64,000 nucleotides of DNA from Sitta carolinensis (Eukaryota > Chordata > Aves > Passeriformes > Sittidae), in the NCBI GenBank assembly GCA_032173965.1, contig CM063284.1:136995625-137059624 (forward strand), in the 5' to 3' direction. This document shows, piece by piece, positions 44,705 through 56,718 of the stretch; position 1 is the first letter of the stretch; every line of letters starts with the position of its first letter. The notes beneath the pieces were generated by a model that was not told the DNA's origin, searched no databases, and saw only the letters and a program-made list of their open reading frames with translations. The translations under genes were made by a program, and so were the position numbers.

Positions 44705-47700
44705 CACATGCAAAAATTATAAAATAATATATATAAAATGATAAAATATTTTAAGCTTTATATGTTTCTGCATATGTATTAAACACAAAGTAAGACAAGC
44801 CAAGTACTAATGCATTCAGCCATTACATTTTGAAAACTTTTGGCTTTAGGAAAGCTAAGAAAGCTAGAAGAAGAAAGCTGTTGTCATGAAAGTGAGACGA
44901 AAAGGACTTTAGAATGAGGGAAATACAATACAGAAGAAATTGAGTTCTGGAGGAGATGAGAGACATAATCACTCATATGAGAGGACAAGGAGGCAGAAAA
45001 TCAGCATTCCTATGAAAGAATTATGGAAGGACAGAGTACAATTATGCTTTTTCTTATATGTAAGTAAAAAGATACTGTTAACAAAAATCGAAGTACAAAA
45101 ATTCACCAAAATTAGTGGAGATGAAAAGGTCCATTTTTGGGCCACACACAGACCTTGATAACTTCATAAATAACTAGTGTTCACCTTGTATGTTGAGGCC
45201 AAATACACATCAACTTGAATGTAAAATACAGAATGATAGATATTTGAGAAGAAAATTAATAAATTACTGTATAGCAAGATATCATTGGCAATTCTAGAAG
45301 GGTGGGGAGGTGCAGCTTTTATTGATAAACTGTGAAGGGTTGATATTATAGGTGTTGGGATACCTTAGCTACCTGGTATGGTACTGTGGGAAGCAGGACA
45401 GCATGACATGTAGGGCAGGATTTTGTCTTACCAATTCTGAGTGCATGAGTGGTTAGTTCTTATCACCTGAACTGGCTCTGGGGGAAAAACCCTAGATTTG
45501 ATCACATCAGTCACAGCATTAAAATCGTCTTTTTCATTTCTTTACAGACCAAAAATACAACCTAGATGACAGGTGAAGCTGTAGCAGCTATTGAGAAAGA
45601 GGCAATGCTTTGTAAACTGAATCCCAGATAAATTCTTTGAATATATAGTTATATATAACACCTCCAGGACAGGCTGTCCTACATAATAATTCAAAAACGT
45701 GGTATATTGAGAATATATTCATAATTCTTGTGTTAAGAAAGAAAACAAAATATAAAAATGTAGCATATGAAGTTCTTAAATATTTTTGTTTCCATTGCAT
45801 TATTTTATTAGCACTATGGAAATATAAATATTTGGTACTTTATTGTTACATCATTTTCTAGTTGAACTAATAACCCTGAAAGTCTGTAAAACATCCTAAG
45901 AAATAGGTCAGAAAGTGCTAAAGAAGTTTTACAATACTGCTTTTTTTAATGATTGTTGTTGAAAATACAAATATAAACAGTGCTACTGTAGGAAAGCATG
46001 GCATATTTTTAAAAAAATCAGGTTGGCTAAATATGGATATTTCTTCATGAACCTCAAACACAGAGGAGGTTATGTAGAAAAATTGAAGCTTAGGACAAGG
46101 TACTAAGCATCAGCTGACCTGAGAAAAATCAGGAAAACCACTTCACAAATTAAATATAATAAGGTACAAAGTTACACGAGCAGTTATTCTGCAAGGAGGT
46201 TAACAGCAACATGGAAACTTTGGAATTTATACTAATGCCACAAAAATGAAGTAAATCACATTATACTAACTTGATGAACAAAGAACAGATGGCAATTACA
46301 ATGAGAAAGATAAAATCTGAGTCAGGAACAAGCAAGAAGACTTTAAAAGCGCTCAGGTTAATTCACACATTTTCCTTTTATAAGTTAATTTCATATGAAA
46401 ACATTCAGACTTTGGGTAATGAATTCTTAGAGTTTAAATAATTTATCTCTTTAGAATTCAGGAAAACTTGCTGAGATTTTGAAAGACTGGGTAAAGCTCC
46501 ATGGTCCCTATTTCCTATAAAATCAGAAAAGAGGAATGACTAGATATAGATATACTTGGCTAATAAATGTTCCTTGAAAAGTATTTGGAACAAGTAATCA
46601 AGCCAACTATGTTTTCCAGTTTTCCTTCTTTCTGTGTATGCATGTGTAGCATCAATAATAATCATAGACAAGAAATGGAAGAGATGAGATATCTGGTGGC
46701 ATGGATAGAACGGTACTGAGCAACACTGGCAAGGCTGTGGAGGATCCACCACCACTGTTTAAAAGAGAATGGAAAGAACATCTGTCAAAAATGACTTAAA
46801 CAGAAACTGAGTTAGATATCTTAATGATCTCCATTCCAATCCCAGCATTCTATGAAGTGAATTAAAACAATAGACAAACATTCTAGTAGCATTAAAGATC
46901 TAAAGAACTATTCAGAACCAAGTTTCTATATGATCATAAAAGTAGTATCTATTTAAAAAATGGATTAAATAAATTTATTTTTATGTAACTTTTTTAATTG
47001 AGTAGCAGCTGACAAAAATAACATGAAATCTTCTCATTAAAAAATTAAATTTAAGCTTGATAGAAAAGTCTTCATTTAATTTTTTAACTATAAGCCACTC
47101 ATGTTACTGTCTAACTTAAAAACTGCATGACATTATATAAATAATCACAATTTTAAGTTTATGCTTTACAATAGGTACCACATTATTTCATTTCCACCTG
47201 TTTGAAAGTCTCTTCATCTTGATTTCTTGGTTTTAAAATCCATAATGTCTTACAGGATCTCAAATACAGCAACCTTTTATCAAAAATTTGCCCTCCATGT
47301 AATAGACAAACAACTTCTATAACCTTGGTACAAGTTCTGAGAACTATGTGTTAATTATACCAAAGCAACGTCTAACCTAGTTTCTTTTTACACAGTCTTT
47401 TCACTCCATTTGTGCCATTTCAATTGTTCAGTAATATACTCATAATGCTTAAGCAGAAAGGAGAAATAGTAAAAGAATAAGTCACAGGTACATTGAATTA
47501 AATACCAGAAGGAATCATTGGGTTGTGAGGCCTGAACTACTTTTTAATTTTTTTCCTAGTTAATCTGTATAAAGCCCAATTAGTTGTAAAGTCTCAGAGT
47601 TTTTGTCACTTTTGTTTTTTCCAGTAAGATGTCATATAAGGAAACTTCAAAGATGCTAGCTTGATCTGATGAAGGTCAATTTACTCTCCTTGTTTGAAAG

Positions 47701-49735
47701 GAAATCAAACTCTCAAAAGGCACTCTGAGGGAGTACAGAGACATTAGATTTTCTGAATTAAAATGGCATTTGCCAATGCAATGAAGTTTTTATTGAAGAA
47801 GGGAGAGGGACAGTGAGGACAATGAGACCTTCCTAGTTTCTTTCCTCAATGACAACCAGATATATATAAAACCCAGTTGTGTGCTCATGAATGTGAACTA
47901 TCTCTGAAACCTGCAAAAGGTTGGGCATTAGAATTACAATGCAGTGGTGAGAGAACATTTATATTCCTGATCTCACAAATAAGTCATAGAAATTGGAAAC
48001 TATCCAGAAATTACTGGAGGAGAATGCAAAACCATCACTGATGTACAGAACAAGGGAGGAATAGTTCAAGGATTCCATGTTTTAAAAAGTAAATAAAAAG
48101 AGTGAGGTAATTTAGGAAAAAATATCTCTGTTTGCAGAGAAGTAACCTAAGGAATTTTTCACTTTTCTTGCAAAGGAACAACTCAAGAGGGAGAATATTG
48201 ATGTAGAATAATCCAAATACTTGAGCAACATAAAAGCTACAGGCCTCTCAGGAAGAAAAGTTTTTTTTTTTTTTTAATTGACTTAGTTTTGGAGTGTCTT
48301 AAGCTGATGATACTGCCTGTCCATAGCTTTGTCTCATAGCAACTGTTTGCTATCCCTTCCACTAGCATTGTTTGGTCTTTTCATTATTTCTTTTATTCTT
48401 TTCTAAGGTTTTGTGTTATGTCTTGTATTTTCATTTCTTCATTCTGTCCCACATTGCATCAGATACCACAAGGTGTATTCTGCCTGATGTCTTTAACTTC
48501 CGATTCTTTCAATTGCCTTGTGATCAGAAACTTTCAAATTTATTTGATGTGAATTTATTATCTGTAATTAATTTATTATTCTTGTTCCTATAACTGTATG
48601 TCTGAAAATATTATGTAGTATAGATTTTTCAAAGTGTGCATTAATCCACATTTATTTTCTCCTGTGATTGTATATTACCTTTCACAATGATTGACTCCTG
48701 AGTCAAGGCATAACATAACATATAAATTATAATATTAATAAGATATTATTAGTAAATAATACAGTTAAAGTATAGAGAGTATATTATTATCTAATTTACA
48801 ATATATTTTTCATAAAATGCCTATGTATACCTGAATATATGGAAAGAGAGAAACATATAGCTGAATCATTTTCAACTAATAAAAGAGCAGACTGGGAAGG
48901 GCCTTTAAATGTGTCTTTTTCTTGTACCAGAAGGAATACTCAAGCAACCAATTGTGAAATCTATTATTTGTACTCATACACCAAAAATAATCTGTTCTAA
49001 CTAACACAATTATTTTGCACCTTTTATAGTGTTAGCATTTAACCCAACGAATATGAGAGTTCTGTTAGTTTTAGTTCCGACAATATTTTTATTAACTCCA
49101 GAATCACATGAACAAGAAATTGCTGACATAACTGTCATAGATCCGATCTTATTTGTGGAATTTTTTCCTACATTACATTGACTAGGATCCCCTTTCCTAA
49201 AATCTACTTGTTTTCACAGTTTTTTAAGTAGCTTTATGCCATATGCCAAAACTAGTAATTCTTACTAAACTTTTACTCCCACAATCTTTCTTTCTGTGAT
49301 GTGAGCGTTTAAGCTGGTTTATCTGACTGTTGCTAAAGGATGTGCACAGACACACCAGGTCTGTGCCGAAGATATGTTCATTTCCTAGCAAAAGTATTGT
49401 TTAAGAAGGGGAGAAGCTCTCTCTCCACTCATAATTCTCAAACATTTGTCTTTCCCAGATGCACTGGAAAAGACAACTCGCTTCCATGAGGAGCAGAATG
49501 CTTCCCAGTCTTCACATTTTGGCATCAGCTTCACTGGGGGAAAGTAGAGCATAAACTACATTTGCCTCAGACTTTTAACAAATTCACCATAGTCTGAAAA
49601 AAGGCAGTTATTCATAATCACACATATATTATAAAATATATATTAGTAATATATATATGTAAAATATACCTAGTATATATTAAGTGTGCATGGGGTTATA
49701 CATATGTAATTTGCAATAAATCAGTCTTAAAATTC
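44705..49735. other. AT-rich intergenic DNA, no gene seen
   Basis: About 5 kb without a supported gene. A possible CR1 tail scrap lies at 46808-46858 (listed separately). T-run at about 48260-48275. The frames at 45588-45800, 46540-46755 and 48372-48593 show no domain features. Confidence 0.5.
46808..46858 (+). mobile_element. Possible CR1 3' tail scrap
   Basis: The text 'aatgatctccattccaatcc' followed by 'cagcattctatgaag' resembles the CR1 tail in plus orientation. Only about 50 bp are recognisable and sequence to its left does not clearly continue as CR1. Confidence 0.45.
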
Positions 49736-49740
49736 ATAAA

Positions 49741-49950
49741 TCATGTTTTCACTGTGAATTTTTCTAGGCTATTACAAGTGCTGCCATACTGAAGCCTGAG
49801 GAGAAGTTCATCTATACTTTTCCTTTTGTCAGCTTTTAATAGATCTAATTGCCTAATTATCTGCTTCAGTGCAGTGGTGGAGTGCTGTAACATTTCTCCT
49901 CTCCCCCAGGGAATGTGCACATTCTCCGGGAAGTTGCCATCTGCTTCCAT
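49741..49950 (-). CDS. Exon-like 69-codon frame, unknown product
   Basis: On the minus strand, ATG at 49950 opens a frame that ends in TGA at 49741-49743. Composition is protein-like: a charged and leucine-rich middle (ALKQIIRQLDLLKADKRKSI) that could form an amphipathic helix, followed by a short polar end. An in-frame stop lies directly upstream of the ATG, and a TTTCACCAG acceptor-like site lies about 10-15 bp further upstream. It could be a terminal exon, a small gene or a conserved non-coding element that is open by chance. I do not recognise a family and there is no neighbouring exon to support it. Confidence 0.25.
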   Translation of the reverse strand: MEADGNFPENVHIPWGRGEMLQHSTTALKQIIRQLDLLKADKRKSIDELLLRLQYGSTCNSLEKFTVKT

Positions 49951-49989
49951 TTAGAATACTGGTGAAACACCCTTTTAAGTACTGAGGGT

Positions 49990-52925
49990 TCCAACTTCAT
50001 CTGTCACTAGACTTCATTCAGAAAGGACTGACTGTTTTTTACTTTGATTCCTGTTAAAATTGTAAAGAACATCCTCGTAGGAAGAATAGTTTATTGTCAG
50101 AAATGAAAAGATGCATTTGTTTCTGAAATGACCATAATACCAACCTAAATAAACACAGGAAGCAGCTCAAGTCAGCTATTTTGGAATTATAATTTTTGCT
50201 TTCTTTGTCCTGGTTTGATCAGTTAATGAAACACATGTTCTGAAATGTGCCCATGAACATGTGCAGCAGACAATAAAGCCACGCTAACACTACCCCTTGG
50301 GAAGGAAGCATTTCTTGATTATTTATAGTGCATAGTTCAATTCCATTCAATCGTTCACCTCAATTACTGCTTGTAAAATTAAAGGAACTCAAGTTCCCCA
50401 GCAAACCATATGATCTGATGGTTATTACCTGGTACAACAGAAACCAGTGCTGTTGTAACCTACCTGTGCTTCTTCCAAGAGGTTTCACTCCACTTTCTTC
50501 TTGGTCTGGGTAACTTGCAAATGCAGAACATATGAAATATTTTTAGAAGATTGACAGTAGAAATGATGAGAACTTATTCTTTTTTGAAGACCAGTCTGAC
50601 TATGCAATCAGTTAAAAAGAAAAAGTTCAGGTAATGGTTGAAATTTTTCCAGTGTTCTGCACAGTGTGTTAGAAACTAGTCATATATCTATCAGGTTATA
50701 CACCATCTAGCAGAAAAAAAACACCCTCAAAAGCTAGTAATATTTAGAGAAAATAAAGTAATTTTCAGCTGGATAGGTGGATCTAGTAGAGAAAAGCTTG
50801 TCAGAATGTGTATCATATTTGTATGCTAAAGATCGATAAGGTCAGTTTCTGACTTTCTAGCCAGTATTTTGAGTTCTTTAATCACCTTTGCGAAGATAAA
50901 TTCCTGCAGACAGTTTATACTCCCATTTTTAATACTTTGAAGCAGTTCTAATCCTAACCTTTGTAGCTCACTGTGACACTTCCCTATCCAATGTCAGGTC
51001 AGAATTCCAAACTTTTTCTAAGACATGCTTTCTGTGGTACACATTCTACACAGCAAAACCAGCTTCCCATGGCTGCTATGGGACAACTGAAGTAAATTTG
51101 AGAAGTGCCATCCTTAGTTGAGCTAAGGATGTGCTTTTAAAGTAAACTGCAAAATGTTGGCAAAAGTATTTTCTTAATGTTCTATATGCTTAGATAGCAA
51201 GGTAATAGGTATGACAAACTTTTCCTTTATGAAAAGTTGACCACTGTGGTGTATCACATGTTCTTTCAAATAGCTTCACTGAAAACGAAATTAAAAACTG
51301 CTAAAAGAAAAATTATTTAATGCCTGGAGGGCATGGTTATATACTGTCTTACCATATGAATTCCACTCCAGTAGATTTTTTTTCCCAACACTTACATGGA
51401 AAGGATTAATTGTATAATCATGTTACTGCAGCACCAAATTATTCTAATACGATGTAATTTTAAGTTGCTAATTTTTCTCTGGGAGACAAAATAATATAAT
51501 GGTTGAAACCACAAAGTCTGTATCTTTATCACACCACTGTGTGTCTCTCTTTGCTAACACTAAAAGTGTGAAATAATGCCTAATTTTAATCACTTTGATA
51601 TTGGTACCCTACTATTATTATGCAGTGTTCACATAATGAAAGACAAATAGGGAGTTAAGGAATCTCTTTTTAAAAAACTTAAATTCTGAAAGCAGTAGAG
51701 AATCCAAAGCAAAGGTGGAGAAGCTTCCATCATGAAGTAGGAGTTGATGTTGATTGCACTGTGATTGTCTGTTACCTTTCTGTAAGTCCTGATCACAACT
51801 TTCTATATAATTAAAGACCATTGAGATAAAAAGATACAGAGGGAAATAAAAGAAAACAAAACAAACAAAAAGAATTAATTGAAATTAGTGACAAACTAGA
51901 AAAAAATTGTCCCTAAATGCTTTGATATCAAACTGCATTGTGAAACAATTGCATCTTCTTTTCATCTTCTACTCCCAAAACAGCTGAACCAAAACTATCA
52001 AAATATAAAGCAAATCTAATTTCATATTTCTTTTAAAATTAATTTTTTACATTTTATAGCATACTTTTTCAAATCCTTGTCTCTGTGATTACAAATGAAC
52101 ATACTCAAAACCAAAAGAGTATAGTAAATCTTTTTCCTACCCTAAAATGAAAACTGTGTTTCTATTCATATTAATTTCTAGACATCTCCATACATACATT
52201 CTTTGCGGAAAAGTTATTTATACCCTTCATTTTCTGGCTTAGTTCTGTCTCGTAGTTTACATGAAGTGGTTCACCACAGCAATAACCAGGCTGGGTGGAT
52301 CCATCCATTATAGCTGCATCTACTTCATACACATATACACATGTACATATATAACATACTTTGTGAGATTAGCTGCATTAATTTGACCTTTTCAATTTTT
52401 ACAATATCAAGCATAGTATTTATCATTATTGTTCAGTTGTTGTTTCCTTGTAGCAGACTTCTATTAAAAACACAGTTAATGTTCAGAACTTGCACATCTC
52501 ATTTCATTCTAGAGAATATATATATTTGGGTATTTGGTCATTATTTCTACTTTATGTTGCATCCAACTCAATCTCTTTACATTGTTTTTCATAGAAGAAT
52601 CATGGTTTCAAAAGCTGTATTAGTGCATCAATAAAGTAAAACTGAAAAAGATGGCTGACACTAAGTCATAATATTCCAAAGCCTAAAAGACATTTTCCAG
52701 TTTGACGTAGGAATCCTCAATGGTTTTATCTCTACATTTTCAACCACTTCGGCTATCTCAGGAACTTGATATCTGACTTCTGTCTAATTCACTTAGGCTC
52801 CAGAATATTGTCACAATGATACTTAAGAACCCTCAGAACTCAAATTCAGTCGTGTAACAGTAAATTATCTAACATAATTATCTCCAGGGTTAGCTCTTTC
52901 TGCAGTGAATCTTGCCATCTACATT
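49990..52925. other. AT-rich intergenic DNA, no gene seen
   Basis: No supported gene in about 2.9 kb. A 9-bp perfect inverted repeat with a 5-nt loop (CATCCTTAG...CTAAGGATG) lies at 51109-51131. The 61-codon frame at 50328-50513 has no domain features. Confidence 0.5.
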
Positions 52926-52931
52926 TTGAAT

Positions 52932-53160
52932 TTATGAACATTGTGATGACCCTTTTACTGTAAGAGTTAATGGATAAGATTCAGAAATGTCTTTCAGGTC
53001 AGGGTCAAGCCATTCACCTTCACAAACAAATTTCTTTACAAAGTCAGTGAAAACATTTTCTATCACATCTTGAATCCATGAATTGGTATTTCTTTCCAAA
53101 CAGCATGAGAAGGTAAACAAGAGGGTTTTAGAGTTTCCAGCCCAGTCTCTGCCATGACCT
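52932..53160 (-). pseudogene. Exon-like frames, possibly a decayed coding exon
   Basis: A minus-strand frame (52932-53120) carries an acidic/aromatic stretch, SWIQDVIENVFTDFVKKF then EGEWLDPDLKD. A second overlapping minus-strand frame with ATG at about 53154 (MAETGLETLKPS) runs to a stop near 53065 and would join the first only with a frameshift. The WIQ...FVKKF pattern faintly recalls the C-terminal BH2 area of BCL2A1-type proteins (W-I-x-x-N-G-G-W...F-V-K-K-F), but the diagnostic N-G-G-W is absent, so I do not assign it. Could equally be chance openness. Confidence 0.2.
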
Positions 53161-53164
53161 GAGG

Positions 53165-54305
53165 TTTAAAGTAGCTCTCATGGTATACAAGAAAGATGGC
53201 TTGCATCCATGTGTCCTATTTTCAAGGGAAGCCTGCTGTCTGCTGAGAGTTCAGAGCTCCTCAAAGGGATTAATGTCATCTTATGGCAGTGTGGCTAAGG
53301 TGATAACTGCTACAGCAGGGTGGGAATTGAGTCAATTTTAATGACTTCATAGCTGAATGCACAAGTCTAAGTGTAATTATCTTTAGCTGCAAACTTGACA
53401 ACACCACTCATTTCATGAATTACTCTGGTGTTGCTGCTAGTTTTTGAAGCATCTTTCACTTTATATCTTTCTTTTGCAAATATGTGTTGTGTTTTTCTCT
53501 CTGTTTGAAATTCTATTACCACCAATTGGTTTTTAACAGTTTGAAAGAATTGATCAGTTAATTAAAATTATATAATCATTCTTGAAGGGCTTTCTTTAGG
53601 AATGTCACTCTTCTGTGTTAATATTTCTGATATATTTCTGAGAATTGCATATAGTCAGTACTCATGAACAATATTTGCTGGTCAGTGTTTCATACCATAG
53701 TATTTTTTGGCAGACTACACACATATGACTGTTTGCATCTCTTTAGATTCTGAATGTCCAAGGTACATTCCTTAGCATTAAGTCTTTTGTTATGAATTTG
53801 TCTGGTTTTTATTTTATGGTGAGATTTGATGCCGTGCAGGGTCTGTATCACACCAGGGTTATAGCTGCCATTTTAACTTACTGAGTTTAAACAAGATAAC
53901 CAGCAAAGAGTCAGATAAATCATTAAACAGTTCATCTCTTCCATAAGAGAGTTGAACTTGTCTGGTAACAGCAGCTCACAGTCAGCTCATGTAAAACAGC
54001 TGTGGAGTTTAACAGGTCTCTAATGGTTGCATTTGGAGAGCATAATAATGTAAAAGCTATTTATTTTACTTGTTTTCAATACTTCAGTTTGGGTAGCTGT
54101 TACATTATAGGACAAGTTTCTTATAAAGAAACTGTCTTTAAGGTACAGGAAAAAATTATATATAAGTCTGAGTTTTGATGATCACATGATTGACATTACT
54201 TTTTGTAAAAGTTTCTAGTAATTTAAAAAGCACCTAACATAACAAAGGAACCCAGGAATATTTAGCAGGAAGATTACATATTTTATTCAAATGTCTGTTG
54301 AATTT
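53165..54305. other. AT-rich intergenic DNA, nothing recognised
   Basis: About 1.1 kb with no gene, RNA or repeat family that I could support. Confidence 0.5.
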
Positions 54306-54309
54306 TAAT

Positions 54310-55385
54310 ATTCTATAACTCTTTTGCCTCAGTCTTCACCAGCAAGTGCTGCAGCCACACTACCCAATTCACAGAATTAAAAGGCAGGGACTGGGAGAAT
54401 AAAGTACTGCCCAGTGTAGAAGAGCAGGTGTGAGAATGCCTAAGGAAGAGGAAACAGCACAAGTCCATGGAAACTTGCAAGATGTATCCAGGGGTCCTGA
54501 GGAAACAGGCACATGCTAAGCCACTGTACTTCATGTTTGGAAAGTTTTGACAGACTGGTGAATTTTCCAGTGACTGGAAAAGGGGATAGTACCAAGTTGT
54601 GTGCTGTGGTTATACTCTAGAGGGAAGGGATGCCATCATAATTGGCTTTGACAGGTGTGAGAGCTGGGCCTGCGTGAACCTCAGAATGTTTCTGAAGGTA
54701 AGAAGGCCAAGTCCTGTACCTGACTCTGGACAATTCCACGCGTGGATTCACACTGGGCAAAAAGTAGATTGAGAGAGCAGTCTTGAGCAGAAGAACTTGA
54801 GGATATTGGTGAATGAAAAACTGAATATGAGCATGCAATGTGCATTCACAGCCCAGAAATCCAACCACATCCTGGGTTTCATCAAAAGCAGCTTGGCCAA
54901 CAGGCTGGGAGGATGTAATTCTCCCCTCTGCTCCTCTCATGAGACCCCACCTGGTGTGTTGTATCCAGCTCATCTAGAGCCCTCAACATAAAAAACATTC
55001 AAACTGTTGAAGTATGTCCAGAGGAGGGCCATGATATGATCAGAGGCTGGAGCAAGCAGATCTCTGAAGAGAGGCTGAGAGAGATGGAGCTGTTCCACCT
55101 GGAGAAGAGTCCAGGGAGACCTTAGAGCAGCTTGCCAGTACTTAAAAGGGGTTAGAGTAAAGGGACCCTTTATCATGGAGTACAATGATAGGACAAGAGG
55201 GAATGGCTTTAAACTGAAAGGGAGTAGGTCTAGATTAGATATTAGGAAGAAACCCTTTAGAGGTGGTAACTGAAACACATCCAGAAGTGGCTTGCATTCC
55301 TGGAAGTATTCAAGGTCAGGTTGGATGGGACTCTGACCAATCTAGTCCTGTGAATGGTCTCCCTTCCAACTGTTCTATTATTCTA
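54310..55385 (+). mobile_element. CR1 LINE copy lacking the RT core
   Basis: The left part (54310-54600) is the CR1 linker and RT start: 'tttgcctcagtcttcacc', later 'ttttccagtgactggaaaag'. At about 54610 the text jumps to the region after the catalytic box ('gggatgccatcataattggc', then a GLREPQN/MFLK-like frame), so the conserved RT palm of roughly 400 bp is missing. The right part is the usual ORF2 C-terminus ('accacatcctgggtttcatc', 'agattagatattaggaagaa') and tail ('ggtctcccttccaactgttc' then 'tattattct'). Frames are broken throughout. Confidence 0.88.
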
Positions 55386-55389
55386 AAGT

Positions 55390-56713
55390 GATACATTTCC
55401 CTGGGAAGTGACTTATATAGCTATTGCTGGAAACAGGCTGCAAGGCTGGATACAAAAGTTGTATGGAAAAACTCAAGATGTTTTTATATGGTACAGTTTT
55501 TATCCTTCTCTAAATGGTAACTGTCTATAGACTTACCAATGCACTGTACATAAATGCTATATTTAGAGATTATGACAGAATAGGACCATCAGTAATCAAA
55601 AACTCAACACAGCATGCCCAAGAAATGTGAATTTACCCTTTTATTTTCAATTTGATGTCGGCTTGATTCTTTTCACTTTAATTCATTTTTTCCCCATTTC
55701 TATTGTATTGTATTGTATTTCATGTTTTAATTTCAGGGATAACACACATACAGAGGGGACAACATCACATGAATCTGCCATAAAGTGCCCCTGTCATTTG
55801 CTAAAATATTACTATGACTAATAAAAATGGATTTATCAGAGCTATTGCAACAGAAAGTATCTTGAAACTAATTCCAAACTTATAAGATACAAGTCATTAT
55901 GCATGTTATGGGATTTTTTAATTCTCCTTAAGAAAAAAATACGACACAGAATTTATCAGTGTCAATGAATTGACACTGGAATTTGAAACATGCAAATTAT
56001 TTAGTCCTTCTCACATACCCTTGCTCACAGCACAGTATTCCCCTTTATTTGAACGAATTCTGTATTTTACATATCAATATGCTGTGCTGATAAAATGGTG
56101 TCACAGTCTGCAGAGAAGTCTGGTTTGTTTCACACCTCTGATAGACCTACAGAGTTTCCAATCTGTTCACCCTCTATGGGGTCCACAAAAAGATCCACAG
56201 TGCACTCCCAGTTCCCTCATTCCAGACTGTAATCCAGATTACTCCATGTCTAGAAATAAGCAATACTACATCAAACCTGAATATTTGCAGATGATTAAAA
56301 GGAAAATTTTCATTTATTTACATCCTGTAATTATAAGGCCTAACACCCCTGAGAGCTTTTGGACTTAAAAAAAATCTGCCTTAAAGGAAACTAAAAAACA
56401 TCCTCTTGGCACTTAAAGGTTTAAAGCAAAGATTTGTACATAGTAAACTCACTCATGTGAAGTTATAAGTTGAGTGAAAGCAAAAAAAGTGACATGATGT
56501 GATCAAGAACTCAAGTCAGATTTCTGCATTTCAGGAAAGGATATGCTGTCTTTGCTATTAAAAAGTATCTCTATGTCACTTATTCTATGTTTCGATTTTA
56601 GAACACTTATATTTTCATAAAGACTTCATCTAAATTTTTCTTTTCACTCATAATTCTGGAGAACATTAACCTATTAATTTTATTTTTGTTCCACATGAAA
56701 AGGTACTTTAAAG
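55390..56713. other. AT-rich intergenic DNA, no gene seen
   Basis: No supported gene. A perfect 9-bp inverted repeat with a 4-nt loop lies at 55957-55978. A TATTG(T) short array occurs at about 55700-55718. The 132-codon frame at 55970-56368 (plus) has no recognisable domain. Confidence 0.5.
55957..55978. repeat. Perfect 9-bp inverted repeat, 4-nt loop
   Basis: CAGTGTCAA, spacer TGAA, TTGACACTG. A compact hairpin in otherwise plain AT-rich sequence, with no adjoining U-run or family match. Confidence 0.9.
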
Positions 56714-56718
56714 GTATA
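56714..56718. repeat. 5-bp target-site duplication (GTATA), left copy
   Basis: GTATA abuts the TGTCGTAG start of the 56719-58008 LTR and is repeated exactly at 58009-58013 after its CA end. Confidence 0.85.

Noticed and set aside
44508..44709. His-Thr and Tyr-Ile repeat frames
   Set aside because: By-products of the TG/TATG microsatellite.
55970..56368. 132-codon plus frame
   Set aside because: No domain or compositional coding signal; no supporting neighbouring exon.
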